Part shown: in pieces, positions 12,119 to 20,396 of the stretch
How the letters are laid out: the number at the start of each line of letters is the position of its first letter
How positions within the stretch are numbered: position 1 is the first letter of the stretch
Origin: Sinorhizobium arboris LMG 14919
GTDB lineage: Bacteria > Pseudomonadota > Alphaproteobacteria > Rhizobiales > Rhizobiaceae
Reading direction: 5' to 3'
DNA: 64,000 bases
NCBI RefSeq assembly: GCF_000427465.1
Contig: NZ_ATYB01000014.1
Coordinates: forward strand, 2,979,058-3,043,057
Notes under the pieces: model-generated
What the model saw: the letters and a program-made list of their open reading frames with translations, nothing else
The model's database searches: none
Told to the model about the DNA's origin: nothing
Program-made: the position numbers and the translations under genes

Positions 12119-12772
12119 ATGAAATTTTTCGTTGATACCGCCGATGTGAAGGACATCCGGGAACTGAACGATCTCGGCCTGCTCGACGGCGTCACCACCA
12201 ATCCGTCATTGATCCTGAAGGCGGGCCGCGACATCGTCGAGGTTACCAAGGAAATCTGCTCGATCGTTGAAGGGCCGGTTTCGGCCGAAGTGACCGCGAC
12301 CGAATACAGCGAGATGATGAAGGAAGCGGCCGCGCTTTCGAAGATCGCCGACAATATCTGCATCAAGCTGCCGCTGACGCTCGACGGCCTCAAGGCCTGC
12401 AAGGCGCTGACCTCGGACGGCCACCAGACCAACGTGACGCTGTGCTTCTCGGCAAACCAGGCGCTGCTGGCCGCCAAGGCCGGCGCGACCTTCGTCTCGC
12501 CGTTCATCGGCCGCCTCGATGACATCGCCTTCGACGGCATGGATCTGATCCGCGAAATCCGCCACATCTTCGACAATTACGGCTACGAGACCGAGATTCT
12601 CGCCGCCTCGGTGCGCACGGTCAACCACGTCAAGGAAGCCGCCCTTATCGGCGCCGACGTGGTAACCGCGCCGCCAGCGACGCTGAAGGCCCTGGTCAAG
12701 CACCCGCTGACCGACAAAGGCCTCGAAATGTTCCTCGCCGACTGGGCCAAGACCGGCCAGAAGATCGCCTGA
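12119..12772 (+). CDS. tal: Transaldolase (short TalC/fructose-6-phosphate aldolase-like type)
   Basis: 217 aa, the length of the compact transaldolase subfamily. It begins [18 protein letters not shown] and contains the TTNPSLI motif at about 27-33 and the Schiff-base lysine in the NICIKLPLT stretch near residue 83. It transfers dihydroxyacetone units between sedoheptulose-7-phosphate and glyceraldehyde-3-phosphate in the non-oxidative pentose phosphate pathway, in the cytosol. A good ribosome binding site (AAAGGAAG) precedes the ATG. It is monocistronic, followed by a compound palindromic repeat and a terminator. Confidence 0.95.
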   Translation: MKFFVDTADVKDIRELNDLGLLDGVTTNPSLILKAGRDIVEVTKEICSIVEGPVSAEVTATEYSEMMKEAAALSKIADNICIKLPLTLDGLKACKALTSDGHQTNVTLCFSANQALLAAKAGATFVSPFIGRLDDIAFDGMDLIREIRHIFDNYGYETEILAASVRTVNHVKEAALIGADVVTAPPATLKALVKHPLTDKGLEMFLADWAKTGQKIA

Positions 12773-12777
12773 TCCTG

Positions 12778-12825
12778 CTGCATGTTTCCTTTGATCGCAG
12801 CCGATTAAAGGAAAAGGACATGCAG
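12778..12825. repeat. 48-bp palindromic repeat (type 1), copy A
   Basis: An imperfect palindrome bounded by CTGCATG and CATGCAG (11-bp outer arms if extended to 12775-12828), with inner arms TTTCCTTT and AAAGGAAA. A second copy in reverse orientation is at 47575-47622, with the same ends and internal pattern. It begins 6 bp after the tal stop and is followed 9 bp later by repeat type 2. Confidence 0.7.
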
Positions 12826-12834
12826 CAGATCAAA

Positions 12835-12881
12835 GTGCTGCAGCGACCTTTGCCCGCTCGATAAGACGCGCGGCGCTGCAG
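12835..12881. repeat. 47-bp palindromic repeat (type 2), copy A
   Basis: Outer arms CTGCAGCG and CGCTGCAG with an inner CCTTTG and GACGCGCGG core. Related copies are at 25786-25832 (same orientation, roughly 39 of 47 positions equal by eye) and 47524-47568 (reverse orientation). The family is common in rhizobial intergenic regions as far as I recall. Confidence 0.7.
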
Positions 12882-12900
12882 GGCACGGAATGAGATATTG

Positions 12901-12928
12901 GGGCCTCGCAGCGATGCGGGGCCCTTTC
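12901..12928 (+). terminator. Terminator after tal
   Basis: A 10-bp stem with one wobble pair (GGGCCTCGCA with TGCGGGGCCC), loop GCGA, and a short T-run (TTTC). It may serve tal and lies before the convergent ATPase gene. Confidence 0.65.
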
Positions 12929-12997
12929 GATTCCCCGGCTGTCATGAATCCCTTCGCCTCGCCTGCGGCGTGACCGCCAGGGCGAATAAGAGGTTGT

Positions 12998-14131
12998 TCA
13001 TTCGTCGTCGTCGATCATGCCGGTAAGCCGCATACCCTCGATCCAGGTGGCCCCGTCCCTGCGGATCACCCGGCGGGGTCGGACGCCGCACCGCTCCTGA
13101 ACGAGCGCCGCCAGCGGTTCGGAATGGGTGACGATCCAGATCTGGCTCTCGCGCGCGGCGCTGGCGATCATGGCGGCCAGGGCCGGCAGCATATCTGGAT
13201 GAAGACTCGTCTCCGGCTCGTTCAGCGCGATGAACCGGGGACGGCGATAGGATAACAGCGCAGCCGCCAGCGCCAGAAAGCGCATCTGCCCGTCCGAAAG
13301 CTCGCGGGGCGAGAACGGCCGGCGCGGAAAATCCGGAAAGACGAGCGAGAACTCGGCGAACTGACCGGGTTCGGGAACCTCCAGATAGGCGCCTGCGAAG
13401 GCGTCGGCAACCGCCCGATCGAGATCGACCGTATCCTGTCTCGTGTGCCGAAGCGTCGCGAACACGGCGGCCATGTTGAAGCCGGTCTCGTCGAGCAGCG
13501 GCGCGGTGATCGCAAGACAGGGCATTCGCAGCGGCGATTCGCGGTCGGTGCGAAAGCCGTGAAAGAACCGCCATTGGTCGACCGCCCGGCGGAAATTCCC
13601 GATCTCCGGATAGTGGCCGGCGTCGCCCAGCAACGAAATGGCCGTCTCCGATGTCATCGCCTGTTCCGGATAATCTACCATCCGGCCGCCCTCGCCGCGC
13701 ACGAGGATACCGGGGCCGGTACGCTTCATTACCGGAACGGGGCGCCGGCCCGTCTCGATCGTGAGCTCCTCCTCCTTGACCTGCGGCTCATGGGCGAAAC
13801 CAGCCGCCGCCTTTGGCGGGCGGAACCCCGCCTCGATCCGGTAGCGGAAGGTGATCGCTCGCTCTTCGTCGATCAGTTCGGCGTCCAGGCGGATGCGCGC
13901 CGGCTTGCCGACGCGTTGCGGGCCGCTCCAGATGGCCGACGCCATGCCGCCTTCTTCGGCGATCTCGCGGGCGAGCTGGCCTCGCACAGCAGCCTGAACC
14001 AGCTGCAGGGCACGATAGAGATTGGACTTCCCGACACCGTTCTCGCCGATGAACAGATTGACGCCGGCCAGATCCATGCGGATCGAGCGCAGCGACCGAT
14101 AGTGCTCGGCGAACATCGAGCGAAGCATCAT
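12998..14131 (-). CDS. AAA family ATPase (RecF/OLD-like, single domain)
   Basis: 377 aa. Walker A GENGVGKS is at residues 29-36, the ABC-type signature LSDGQMRFLALAAALL near 279-294, and the Walker B/D-loop NEPETSLHPDML near 304-315; a switch histidine follows in IVTHSEPLAALV. This is the SMC/RecF/OLD head-domain arrangement with a short insert instead of long coiled coils. No TOPRIM nuclease domain is fused, so it is not a complete OLD nuclease. Function is unknown; relatives include orphan ATPases of housekeeping and defence contexts. It starts 10 bp inside the boundary of a MITE-like insertion that separates it from the acyltransferase gene. Confidence 0.85.
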   Translation of the reverse strand: MMLRSMFAEHYRSLRSIRMDLAGVNLFIGENGVGKSNLYRALQLVQAAVRGQLAREIAEEGGMASAIWSGPQRVGKPARIRLDAELIDEERAITFRYRIEAGFRPPKAAAGFAHEPQVKEEELTIETGRRPVPVMKRTGPGILVRGEGGRMVDYPEQAMTSETAISLLGDAGHYPEIGNFRRAVDQWRFFHGFRTDRESPLRMPCLAITAPLLDETGFNMAAVFATLRHTRQDTVDLDRAVADAFAGAYLEVPEPGQFAEFSLVFPDFPRRPFSPRELSDGQMRFLALAAALLSYRRPRFIALNEPETSLHPDMLPALAAMIASAARESQIWIVTHSEPLAALVQERCGVRPRRVIRRDGATWIEGMRLTGMIDDDE

Positions 14132-14141
14132 GGTGGCGGCT

Positions 14142-14413
14142 TAGGACCTGTGGACACTTATGGATAGGGGTTTGATTTTGCACAAATCGGTCAATGCCAA
14201 GGGTTTTTCCGCAGCAAAGGGTTGCCCCCTTTGCAAGGGAAAAGCCGCCGGCAGTGGGCGATTTGTGCAAAACCCTTCGGGCGGACCATATTGCGGTGCC
14301 TTGTCGCGAAAAATCCGGCTTGCAGGCGGACGGCCTGCAGCGCCGGATTTTCCACGAAAGTCCCTCGCAATTTGGGCCGTCAAATCCCTATCCATAAGTG
14401 TCCACAGGTCCTA
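14142..14413. mobile_element. MITE-like element with 34-bp terminal inverted repeats and TA target duplication
   Basis: The ends are 34-bp inverted repeats (14142-14175 and 14380-14413) that match at 33 of 34 positions, beginning TAGGACCTGTGGACACTTAT. Reading the outer TA as the target duplication leaves ends that start GGACCTGTGG, the pattern expected for IS630/Tc1-mariner elements. Inside are two further nested palindromes: TTTTGCACAAATCG (14176-14189) with its complement at 14259-14272, and AAAATCCGGC (14310-14319) with its complement at 14342-14351 enclosing GCAGGC/GCCTGC. No transposase is encoded; the two 84-codon open frames are mirror images produced by the repeats. Removing the element plus one TA restores a TAA stop for the upstream gene. 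Confidence 0.82.
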
Positions 14414-15334
14414 GCCCGCTACAACCGCTCTGGCAGACAGCTCGAACGCCGCGTCGCTGTCGGCAGCCAGTGCGTGTACCGTATGGCGCTCGAGTGCGCG
14501 GGTGACTTCCATGGGATCGCCGTCGAGCGCGTCCGCCGGAATGAGATTGCCGATCCGGAAGTCGAAGCGGTCGCCCTTCTTGTTCAGGAGTTCGTGGAAC
14601 ACAGTCATGTCGCGCAGTTCCGTCGACCATTTCGCGAACCAGTAGAAGAGGCCGGAATTGCGGGCACTCATATGCACCGGCAGGACCGGCAAGCCGTATT
14701 TGCGTGCGAAGCCGACGGCCGAGCTTTTCCAGGGCCGCTCGTTGAGCCGCCCTTCGGCCCAATAGGCGATGCGGCCGGAGGGGAAGAGCACGGTTGCCTT
14801 GCCCTCCTCGATGGCCCTGTTCGTGACCTGCAGCGTTTCGCGCGCCTTCAGCTTGCTCTTGTACTCCTCCCGCCATTCGACCGGGATGACCATTTCGACA
14901 AAACGTGGATTGACGCGGATGGCGTCGCGGTTCGCAAAGAACATCATGTCCGGCCGCCGGCCCTTCAACAGGTCGAAGACGGCGATACCGTCGGCGATCC
15001 CCGTCGGGTGGTTGCTGACGAGCAGGAATCCGCCCTTCTGGGGGATACGCTCCGGCCTGTCGGCCCGGATATCGAGGGCGAGAAGTGAACTCAGATGCTC
15101 GAAGGCCTGGAAACCCGGCATGTTGGCGACGGCATTGGCGAATTCGATCGCCTTGCGGTAGTTGAGCAGCGTGTAGAGAAAGGGCCGCATGGCAGGCCAC
15201 AGGGGATGGCGGACGATCTTCTGGCCGCGCTCCGCTATCAGCGTATCGACAATGTGGCCGGGACGCCCTTGCGAGATCAGCGCAACTGCCTCTGCAAAGT
15301 GCGCCAGAGCGCTCGCCGAATCACGTCTCGACAT
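14411..15334 (-). CDS. Glycerol-3-phosphate/lysophospholipid acyltransferase family protein
   Basis: 307 aa from the ATG at 15334; the frame runs on to 15415, but that extension is cysteine-rich and unlike the family. The acyltransferase block I is NHPTGIADG, the NHX4D motif with the catalytic histidine and aspartate. Block III-like LFPSGRIAYW and the following LPVLPVHMSARNSGLFYWF fit PlsC/LPLAT proteins. It probably acylates a lysophospholipid or related lipid at the membrane; the substrate is unknown. Its TAG stop is formed by the TA at the edge of the MITE-like element. It was probably in an operon with the ATPase gene before the insertion. Confidence 0.85.
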   Translation of the reverse strand: MSRRDSASALAHFAEAVALISQGRPGHIVDTLIAERGQKIVRHPLWPAMRPFLYTLLNYRKAIEFANAVANMPGFQAFEHLSSLLALDIRADRPERIPQKGGFLLVSNHPTGIADGIAVFDLLKGRRPDMMFFANRDAIRVNPRFVEMVIPVEWREEYKSKLKARETLQVTNRAIEEGKATVLFPSGRIAYWAEGRLNERPWKSSAVGFARKYGLPVLPVHMSARNSGLFYWFAKWSTELRDMTVFHELLNKKGDRFDFRIGNLIPADALDGDPMEVTRALERHTVHALAADSDAAFELSARAVVAG

Positions 15335-15507
15335 TGTCCCATCCGCTGTTGCTGGCTGAACATTGCAGTTCAATATGATCGAACAATGACAAATTCCAAG
15401 AGGCCGCCGCAGCAAACTTCAACACGTTAGCAAAAACATAACACGCCCGATGCGATGCTCCGAGCCTGGATCAGTGAGCTCACCGCGCTGATGAACCCGC
15501 CGGGCCG

Positions 15508-16446
15508 ATGATGAACGAACTTCTTGCGATAGGCCATCCCGAAGTGATGGCGGAACGAAGGCGCTGGCTTGCGAGCCTCGCCGAGGAGCGCCGATTGTCC
15601 GAAAAGACGGTCGACGCCTACGAGCGCGACACGCGGCAGTTCCTGACCTTTCTGACACGGCACCTCGCGGGGCCACCGCGGCTCTCGGATATTCGCACCC
15701 TGCGCCCCGCGGATCTGCGCGGCTTCCTGGCGCAGCGCCGCAAGGGCGGCGCCGGCGCGCGCACGCTCGGCCGCGGGCTGGCAGGTCTGCGTTCCTTTCT
15801 GCGCTATCTCGAGAGAAACGGGCTCGCCAATGCGGCGGGCGCAGGGGCAGTGCGTTCCCCGAAACAGCCGAAGTCCCTCCCCAAGGCATTGACCGACCGG
15901 GAGGCCCTGAAGGTCGTCACCGCGGATGCCCAATTGGCCGAGGAACCCTGGATCGCAGCGCGCAATGCCGCAGTGCTGACGCTGCTCTATGGCTGCGGCC
16001 TGCGGATAGCGGAGGCGCTGGACCTGACCCCCGCCGATTTCTCAGGCCCGGTCACGTCGCTCAGGGTCACCGGAAAAGGCGGCAAGACACGGATCGTGCC
16101 GATGATCGCGGCCGCCGCGGAAGCGGTCGAGACCTATCGGAAACTCTGCCCCTACCATATCGAGCCCGGAGAGCCGATTTTCCGCGGCGCTCGCGGCGCG
16201 AAGCTTCAGCCGGCAATCATCCAGCGCGAGATGCAGAAGCTGCGCGCCGCACTCGGCCTGCCCGATTCGGCGACACCGCACGCGCTGCGCCATTCTTTCG
16301 CGACGCATCTTCTGGCGGGCGGAGGGGATCTCCGCACCATTCAGGAACTGCTCGGCCACGCCAGCCTGTCGACGACGCAGGTCTATACCGGCGTCGATTC
16401 GGCGCGGCTCCTGGAAATCTACGACCGTGCCCACCCGCGCGCCTAA
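15508..16446 (+). CDS. xerC: Tyrosine recombinase XerC
   Basis: 312 aa, the Xer length. The N-terminal SAM-like core-binding domain (LSEKTVDAYERDTRQFLTFL) precedes the catalytic domain with R166 (GLRIAE), K190 (TGKGGKTRIVP), H258 and R261 (HALRHSFATHLL), H284 (LLGHASLSTT) and nucleophile Y293. All six catalytic residues are present. With XerD it would resolve chromosome dimers at dif. XerC is preferred over XerD by its context near priA and lpd, as I remember it in related genomes. No integration-site signature surrounds it, so it is not a phage integrase. Confidence 0.88.
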   Translation: MMNELLAIGHPEVMAERRRWLASLAEERRLSEKTVDAYERDTRQFLTFLTRHLAGPPRLSDIRTLRPADLRGFLAQRRKGGAGARTLGRGLAGLRSFLRYLERNGLANAAGAGAVRSPKQPKSLPKALTDREALKVVTADAQLAEEPWIAARNAAVLTLLYGCGLRIAEALDLTPADFSGPVTSLRVTGKGGKTRIVPMIAAAAEAVETYRKLCPYHIEPGEPIFRGARGAKLQPAIIQREMQKLRAALGLPDSATPHALRHSFATHLLAGGGDLRTIQELLGHASLSTTQVYTGVDSARLLEIYDRAHPRA

Positions 16447-16582
16447 AATCTGACGTCCTTGACCGTTAACCAAACGCGTTAAGGAACCCGTGACCGTGGG
16501 GAAGTAGGGTTCCGCTATAGCGGGATGAGGAAAACTGCCTGCGCTTTTCCGCCCCATCCCGTTCTAAATGCCGGGGGCACCC

Positions 16583-17659
16583 ATGAGCACTTTTACCGGG
16601 ACGGTCCGCGATATCGCGGCCAAGGCGGCAGACGGCCTCCTGTGGCTGATCGCGCTGTTGAATGCACTGACGGCAGCAAGCCTCCTTGCCGCCCTCCTCT
16701 ATGTGTCGAATGCACGCGCGGAGGAAGTCGATTGCGCCGGCAGTAACATCTTGGCCGGCCTCGAACGTTCGGACCCGGCCCGCCTGGCGGCGCTGCGCGC
16801 GGAAGCGGCGGCGGTGCCCAACGGAAAGGGCCTGCTTTGGAAGATCGAAAGCCACGGACGGGCGCCCTCCTTCCTGCTCGGCACCATGCATGTCACCGAC
16901 CCTCGTGTGCTGGCGATGCCCGGCGGCGCGACGGAAGCCTTCGCAAAGGCTGAGACCGTCATCGTCGAGTCGGACGAGATCGTCGACCAGAACAGAGCAA
17001 CCGCCGCGATCATGATGCAGCCGGAACTGACCATGTTCACCGGCGACAAGACGATCAACGATTTCCTGAAGCCGGAGGACCGCGCGCTTCTCGAAAGCGG
17101 GCTCAAGGCGCGCGGCATCCCCCTGCCGCTCGTCACCAAGATGAAACCCTGGATGATCGCCAGCTTCGTGGCCCTGCCGGCCTGCGAATTCTCGCGCAAG
17201 GCGGCCGGGGCCTCCTTTCTCGACAAGAAGCTCGCCGAGGACGCGGTGAGGGAGGGCAAGACGCTCAAGGGTCTCGAAACGCTGGTCGAACAGCTTTCGG
17301 CGATGGATTCGCTGCCGGTCGAAATGCATCTCAAGGCACTGATCGAAACGCTTGCCCTCGGCAAGACGATGGACGACGTGCTCACGACGACCACCGATCT
17401 CTACCTCTCCGGCGAGACGGGCACGATCATGCCGATGATGAAACTCGTCTCCGCCGGGCTGTCGTCCGACGATGCCGGGTATGCGGAATTCGAGCAGCGC
17501 ATCATCATCGATCGCAACAGGATCATGGCCGATCGCGCCGCGCCCCTCCTGAAGGGTGGCGGCGCCTTCATGGCCGTGGGCGCGCTGCACCTTCCCGGCA
17601 GGGAAGGCCTCGTCGAACTCCTGCGTCGGCAGGGGTTCACGGTAACGCGGGTGGAATGA
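16583..17659 (+). CDS. TraB/GumN family protein
   Basis: 358 aa from the ATG at 16583, which has a GGGGG ribosome binding site; an ATG at 16568 has none. A single N-terminal helix (LLWLIALLNALTAASLLAALL) acts as signal/anchor, then the TraB domain with the first metal-binding-like motif LLGTMHVTD near residues 92-100 and the C-terminal VGALHLPGREGLVELLRRQG. Members are predicted metal-dependent, possibly peptidase-like (Tiki fold) proteins; function in rhizobia is unknown. It is monocistronic and convergent with lpd. Confidence 0.86.
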   Translation: MSTFTGTVRDIAAKAADGLLWLIALLNALTAASLLAALLYVSNARAEEVDCAGSNILAGLERSDPARLAALRAEAAAVPNGKGLLWKIESHGRAPSFLLGTMHVTDPRVLAMPGGATEAFAKAETVIVESDEIVDQNRATAAIMMQPELTMFTGDKTINDFLKPEDRALLESGLKARGIPLPLVTKMKPWMIASFVALPACEFSRKAAGASFLDKKLAEDAVREGKTLKGLETLVEQLSAMDSLPVEMHLKALIETLALGKTMDDVLTTTTDLYLSGETGTIMPMMKLVSAGLSSDDAGYAEFEQRIIIDRNRIMADRAAPLLKGGGAFMAVGALHLPGREGLVELLRRQGFTVTRVE

Positions 17660-17703
17660 TCGGCCGGCCAAACCCGATGGGGGGCACGGCCGCCCTCCAA
17701 TAA

Positions 17704-19110
17704 TCACATATGGATCGGCCTGAAGAAGGTGGAAAGCGCCGCTTCCTTCACCGCCTCGGACATCGTCGGGTGGGCGTGGCAGGTGCGGCCGAGGTCTTCC
17801 GACGATCCGCCGAATTCCATCAGCACCGCGATCTCGTGGATCATTTCGCCGGCGCCGAAGCCGATGATGTGCCCGCCGAGCACGCGGTCGGTTTCCTTGT
17901 CCGCGAGGATCTTCACGAAACCGTCCGTCTGCAGCATGGCGCGGGCGCGGCCATTGGCCGTGAAGGGAAACTTGCCGACCTTGTAGGCAACGCCCGCGGC
18001 CTTCAGCTCTTCCTCCGTCTTGCCGACGGAGGCGACCTCGGGCTGGGTGTAGACGACGCCCGGAATGACGTCGTAGTTCACGTGGCCCGCCTGGCCCGCG
18101 ATGATCTCCGCCACGGCGACACCTTCGTCCTCGGCCTTGTGTGCCAACATCGGCCCGCGAACGACATCGCCGATGGCGTAGACGCCGGTGATGCTTGTGT
18201 GGAAATGGCGGTCGATCTCGACGCGGCCGCGCGAATCGAGGACCACACCCGCCTTGGCGAGACCCAAGCCGTCCGTCGAGGGTTTGCGTCCGGTAGCAAT
18301 GAGCACGACCTCGGCATCGAGCGTAGTGGCCTCGCCGCCCTTCACCGGCTCGAAGGTGACCGTCGCACCGTCGTCCGATTTCACGACGCCGGTCACCTTG
18401 GCACCGAGCTTGAAGTCGATGCCTTGCTTGGTGAGCATCCGCTGCAGCTGCTTGGCGACTTCGCCGTCCATGCCGCCGAGGATCGTGTCGAGAAATTCGA
18501 CCACGGTCACCTTGGCGCCGAGGCGCGCCCAGACCGAGCCGAGCTCAAGACCGATCACGCCGCCGCCGACGACGATCATGCTCGCGGGGACCTTCTCCAG
18601 CGCGAGCGCCCCGGTCGAGGAGATGATGGTCTTTTCGTCGAACGCGACCTCCACGCCCGGGATGCCGGCGACATCCGAGCCGGTGGCGATGACGACGTTC
18701 TTCGCCTCGAGCACCTGCTCCTCACCCTTTTCGTTCGTGACCGAGACCTTGCCCTGGCCGAGAACCTTGCCGATGCCCTGGAAGCCGTCGATCTTGTTTT
18801 TCTTGAAGAGGAAGGAGACGCCGTCGACATTGGACTTAACGGTCGCGTCCTTGTGGGCCATCATCTTCTGAAGGTTCAGCTTCGGGCTTGCGACCTCGAC
18901 ACCCAGCGCCTCCAGGCCGTGCTGAGCCTGATGGAACATTTCGGAAGCATGCAGCAGCGCCTTGGAGGGGATGCAGCCGACATTCAGGCATGTGCCGCCA
19001 TAGGTGCTGCGCTTCTCGACCACGGCAACCTTCATGCCCAGCTGCGCCGCCTTGATGGCGCAGACATAGCCGCCGGGTCCGCTTCCGATAACGATGAGAT
19101 CATAGGCCAT
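17704..19110 (-). CDS. lpd: Dihydrolipoyl dehydrogenase (E3), 2-oxoglutarate dehydrogenase type
   Basis: 468 aa. The N-terminal FAD site [10 protein letters not shown] is followed by the redox-active disulfide C41/C46 in [13 protein letters not shown], a central NAD site ([15 protein letters not shown]), the second FAD motif ([20 protein letters not shown]) and the catalytic HAHPTMSEA histidine. It reoxidises dihydrolipoamide on the E2 core with NAD. Downstream location from sucA-sucB suggests it serves the 2-oxoglutarate dehydrogenase complex, although three genes for an SDR, a secreted protein and an exporter lie between. Confidence 0.96.
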   Translation of the reverse strand: MAYDLIVIGSGPGGYVCAIKAAQLGMKVAVVEKRSTYGGTCLNVGCIPSKALLHASEMFHQAQHGLEALGVEVASPKLNLQKMMAHKDATVKSNVDGVSFLFKKNKIDGFQGIGKVLGQGKVSVTNEKGEEQVLEAKNVVIATGSDVAGIPGVEVAFDEKTIISSTGALALEKVPASMIVVGGGVIGLELGSVWARLGAKVTVVEFLDTILGGMDGEVAKQLQRMLTKQGIDFKLGAKVTGVVKSDDGATVTFEPVKGGEATTLDAEVVLIATGRKPSTDGLGLAKAGVVLDSRGRVEIDRHFHTSITGVYAIGDVVRGPMLAHKAEDEGVAVAEIIAGQAGHVNYDVIPGVVYTQPEVASVGKTEEELKAAGVAYKVGKFPFTANGRARAMLQTDGFVKILADKETDRVLGGHIIGFGAGEMIHEIAVLMEFGGSSEDLGRTCHAHPTMSEAVKEAALSTFFRPIHM

Positions 19111-19146
19111 TTGATAATCCTTCTTGGGAGGACGGTCTTGGGAGGG

Positions 19147-19899
19147 CTACCGCCCGCCGCTGACAGTGAGAATGGTTCCCGTCACGTAAGTCGCCTTGTC
19201 GGACAGGAGGTAGAGAATTGCATCGGCGACCTCGGCGGCCGTTCCGGGCCGCTGCATCGGGATCGCGGGCGCGAGCTCGCGGGCTCGGTCGGGCAGCCCG
19301 CCGGAGGCATGAATTTCCGTATCGATGATGCCGGGCCGAACCGCGTTCACGCGTATGCCCTCGGTGGCAACTTCGCGCGCCAGCCCGACCGTGAAGCTGT
19401 CGACCGCGCCCTTTGTTGCGGCGTAGTCGACATATTGTCCGGGCGCACCAAGCACGGCGGCGATGGAGGAGAGATTGACGATCGAGCCGCCCCGTCCGCC
19501 GTGGCGCGTCGACATCCGGAGCACCGCCTCGGCGGCGCAACGGATGGAGCCCGTCACGTTGATGCGGAACAGCCGCTCGATCCGCTCGGGCGAAATCTCG
19601 TCTACGCGCTGTGGCGGGCCGATGATCCCGGCATTGTTGACGAGGCCGTCGAGACGGCCGAAGGCGGAGTCGACAGCCGCAAAGATGTCCTTAACCCCCT
19701 CTTCCCTGCCCACGTCACCCTGGACGGAAACGGCCGTGCCGCCGGCCTCCGCGATGCGGCGGACCACGTCCTCGGCCGCCTCGCGATGGGACGCATAGTT
19801 GACGGCGACCCTCCAGCCTTCGCCAGCCGCCGCAAGCGCAACCGCGGCGCCGATGCCGCGGCTGCCCCCGGTGACGAGGAGCACAGGCCGGTCGCTCAT
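19147..19899 (-). CDS. SDR family NAD(P)-dependent oxidoreductase
   Basis: 250 aa classical short-chain dehydrogenase, starting at the ATG 19899. Cofactor motif TGGSRGIG is at residues 10-17, NNAG near 92, and the catalytic serine and YAATK motif near 145-165. The end VTGTILTVSGGR is typical of the FabG-like subgroup that prefers NADP. Substrate is unknown. Its start overlaps the stop of the secreted-protein gene by 4 bp (ATGA), so they are coupled. Confidence 0.9.
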   Translation of the reverse strand: MSDRPVLLVTGGSRGIGAAVALAAAGEGWRVAVNYASHREAAEDVVRRIAEAGGTAVSVQGDVGREEGVKDIFAAVDSAFGRLDGLVNNAGIIGPPQRVDEISPERIERLFRINVTGSIRCAAEAVLRMSTRHGGRGGSIVNLSSIAAVLGAPGQYVDYAATKGAVDSFTVGLAREVATEGIRVNAVRPGIIDTEIHASGGLPDRARELAPAIPMQRPGTAAEVADAILYLLSDKATYVTGTILTVSGGR

Positions 19900-20396
19900 G
19901 ATCCACACCCCTTGAACTGGAAGACATCGGAGCTGTCGGTGCTGCCCTTGCCCTCGCCCCAGGCGCTCGATTCGCGCAGCGACGGTCCGAAATCCGGAAG
20001 CAGGATCTGGACGGCAGCGGGCGCGTCCTCCGGCTGAAGCAGTCCGATCTGGCCGGCCTTGTCGACCGTATAGATCGGGCCCTGCCACACGGTGCAGGCC
20101 TCGAGTTCCGCGCCCGTCACGTCGCCGGTCGGGCAGTCGTTCATGACGATCCCGTTCGCCCTCAGCGGTTCGCCCGACTGCATCACGACGCCATCGAGCA
20201 AAAGCCCGGTGTCCCCGATCTTGACCTTGAAGTGATTGCTGGTGACGGCTGCCGCCGATCCGACGGGCTCGAAGCGCAGCTCATAGGTCCCGGCCGGATC
20301 GGCATAGACCGCCTGCGCCTGGGTGCATTCGCCTGCAAGCGCCGGTCCTGCCGAGAGCACAAGCGAAAGGAGGAGAACGTTGCGGCCGCAGATCAT
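19896..20396 (-). CDS. Secreted protein of unknown function
   Basis: 166 aa. The N-terminus MICGRNVLLLSLVLSAGPALAGEC is a signal peptide with cleavage predicted after ALA. The mature protein is small and cysteine-containing (EC, NDC, EAC, KGC), compatible with periplasmic disulfides, with a domain beginning YADPAGTYELRFEPV. A GTG one codon upstream is an alternative start. It overlaps the lysE-type gene by one base at its start and the SDR gene by four at its end, so it is part of a three-gene unit. I recognise no family. Confidence 0.75.
   Translation of the reverse strand: MICGRNVLLLSLVLSAGPALAGECTQAQAVYADPAGTYELRFEPVGSAAAVTSNHFKVKIGDTGLLLDGVVMQSGEPLRANGIVMNDCPTGDVTGAELEACTVWQGPIYTVDKAGQIGLLQPEDAPAAVQILLPDFGPSLRESSAWGEGKGSTDSSDVFQFKGCGS

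Noticed and set aside
14160..14414. 84-codon open frames on both strands in the MITE
   Set aside because: They are mirror images caused by the inverted repeats and have no coding character or transposase motif.
15508..16446. Tyrosine recombinase as evidence of an integrated element
   Set aside because: All features fit a chromosomal XerC, flanking genes are housekeeping, and no attachment-site repeats or phage genes are near.
16466..16482. TTAA-N9-TTAA stretch before the TraB gene as a CtrA box
   Set aside because: The spacing is nine instead of seven bases, so it does not fit the full consensus.
17710..20037. 775-codon plus-strand frame over lpd and the SDR gene
   Set aside because: Antisense shadow of well-supported genes on the other strand; composition is Arg/Asp/Gly-rich without domains.
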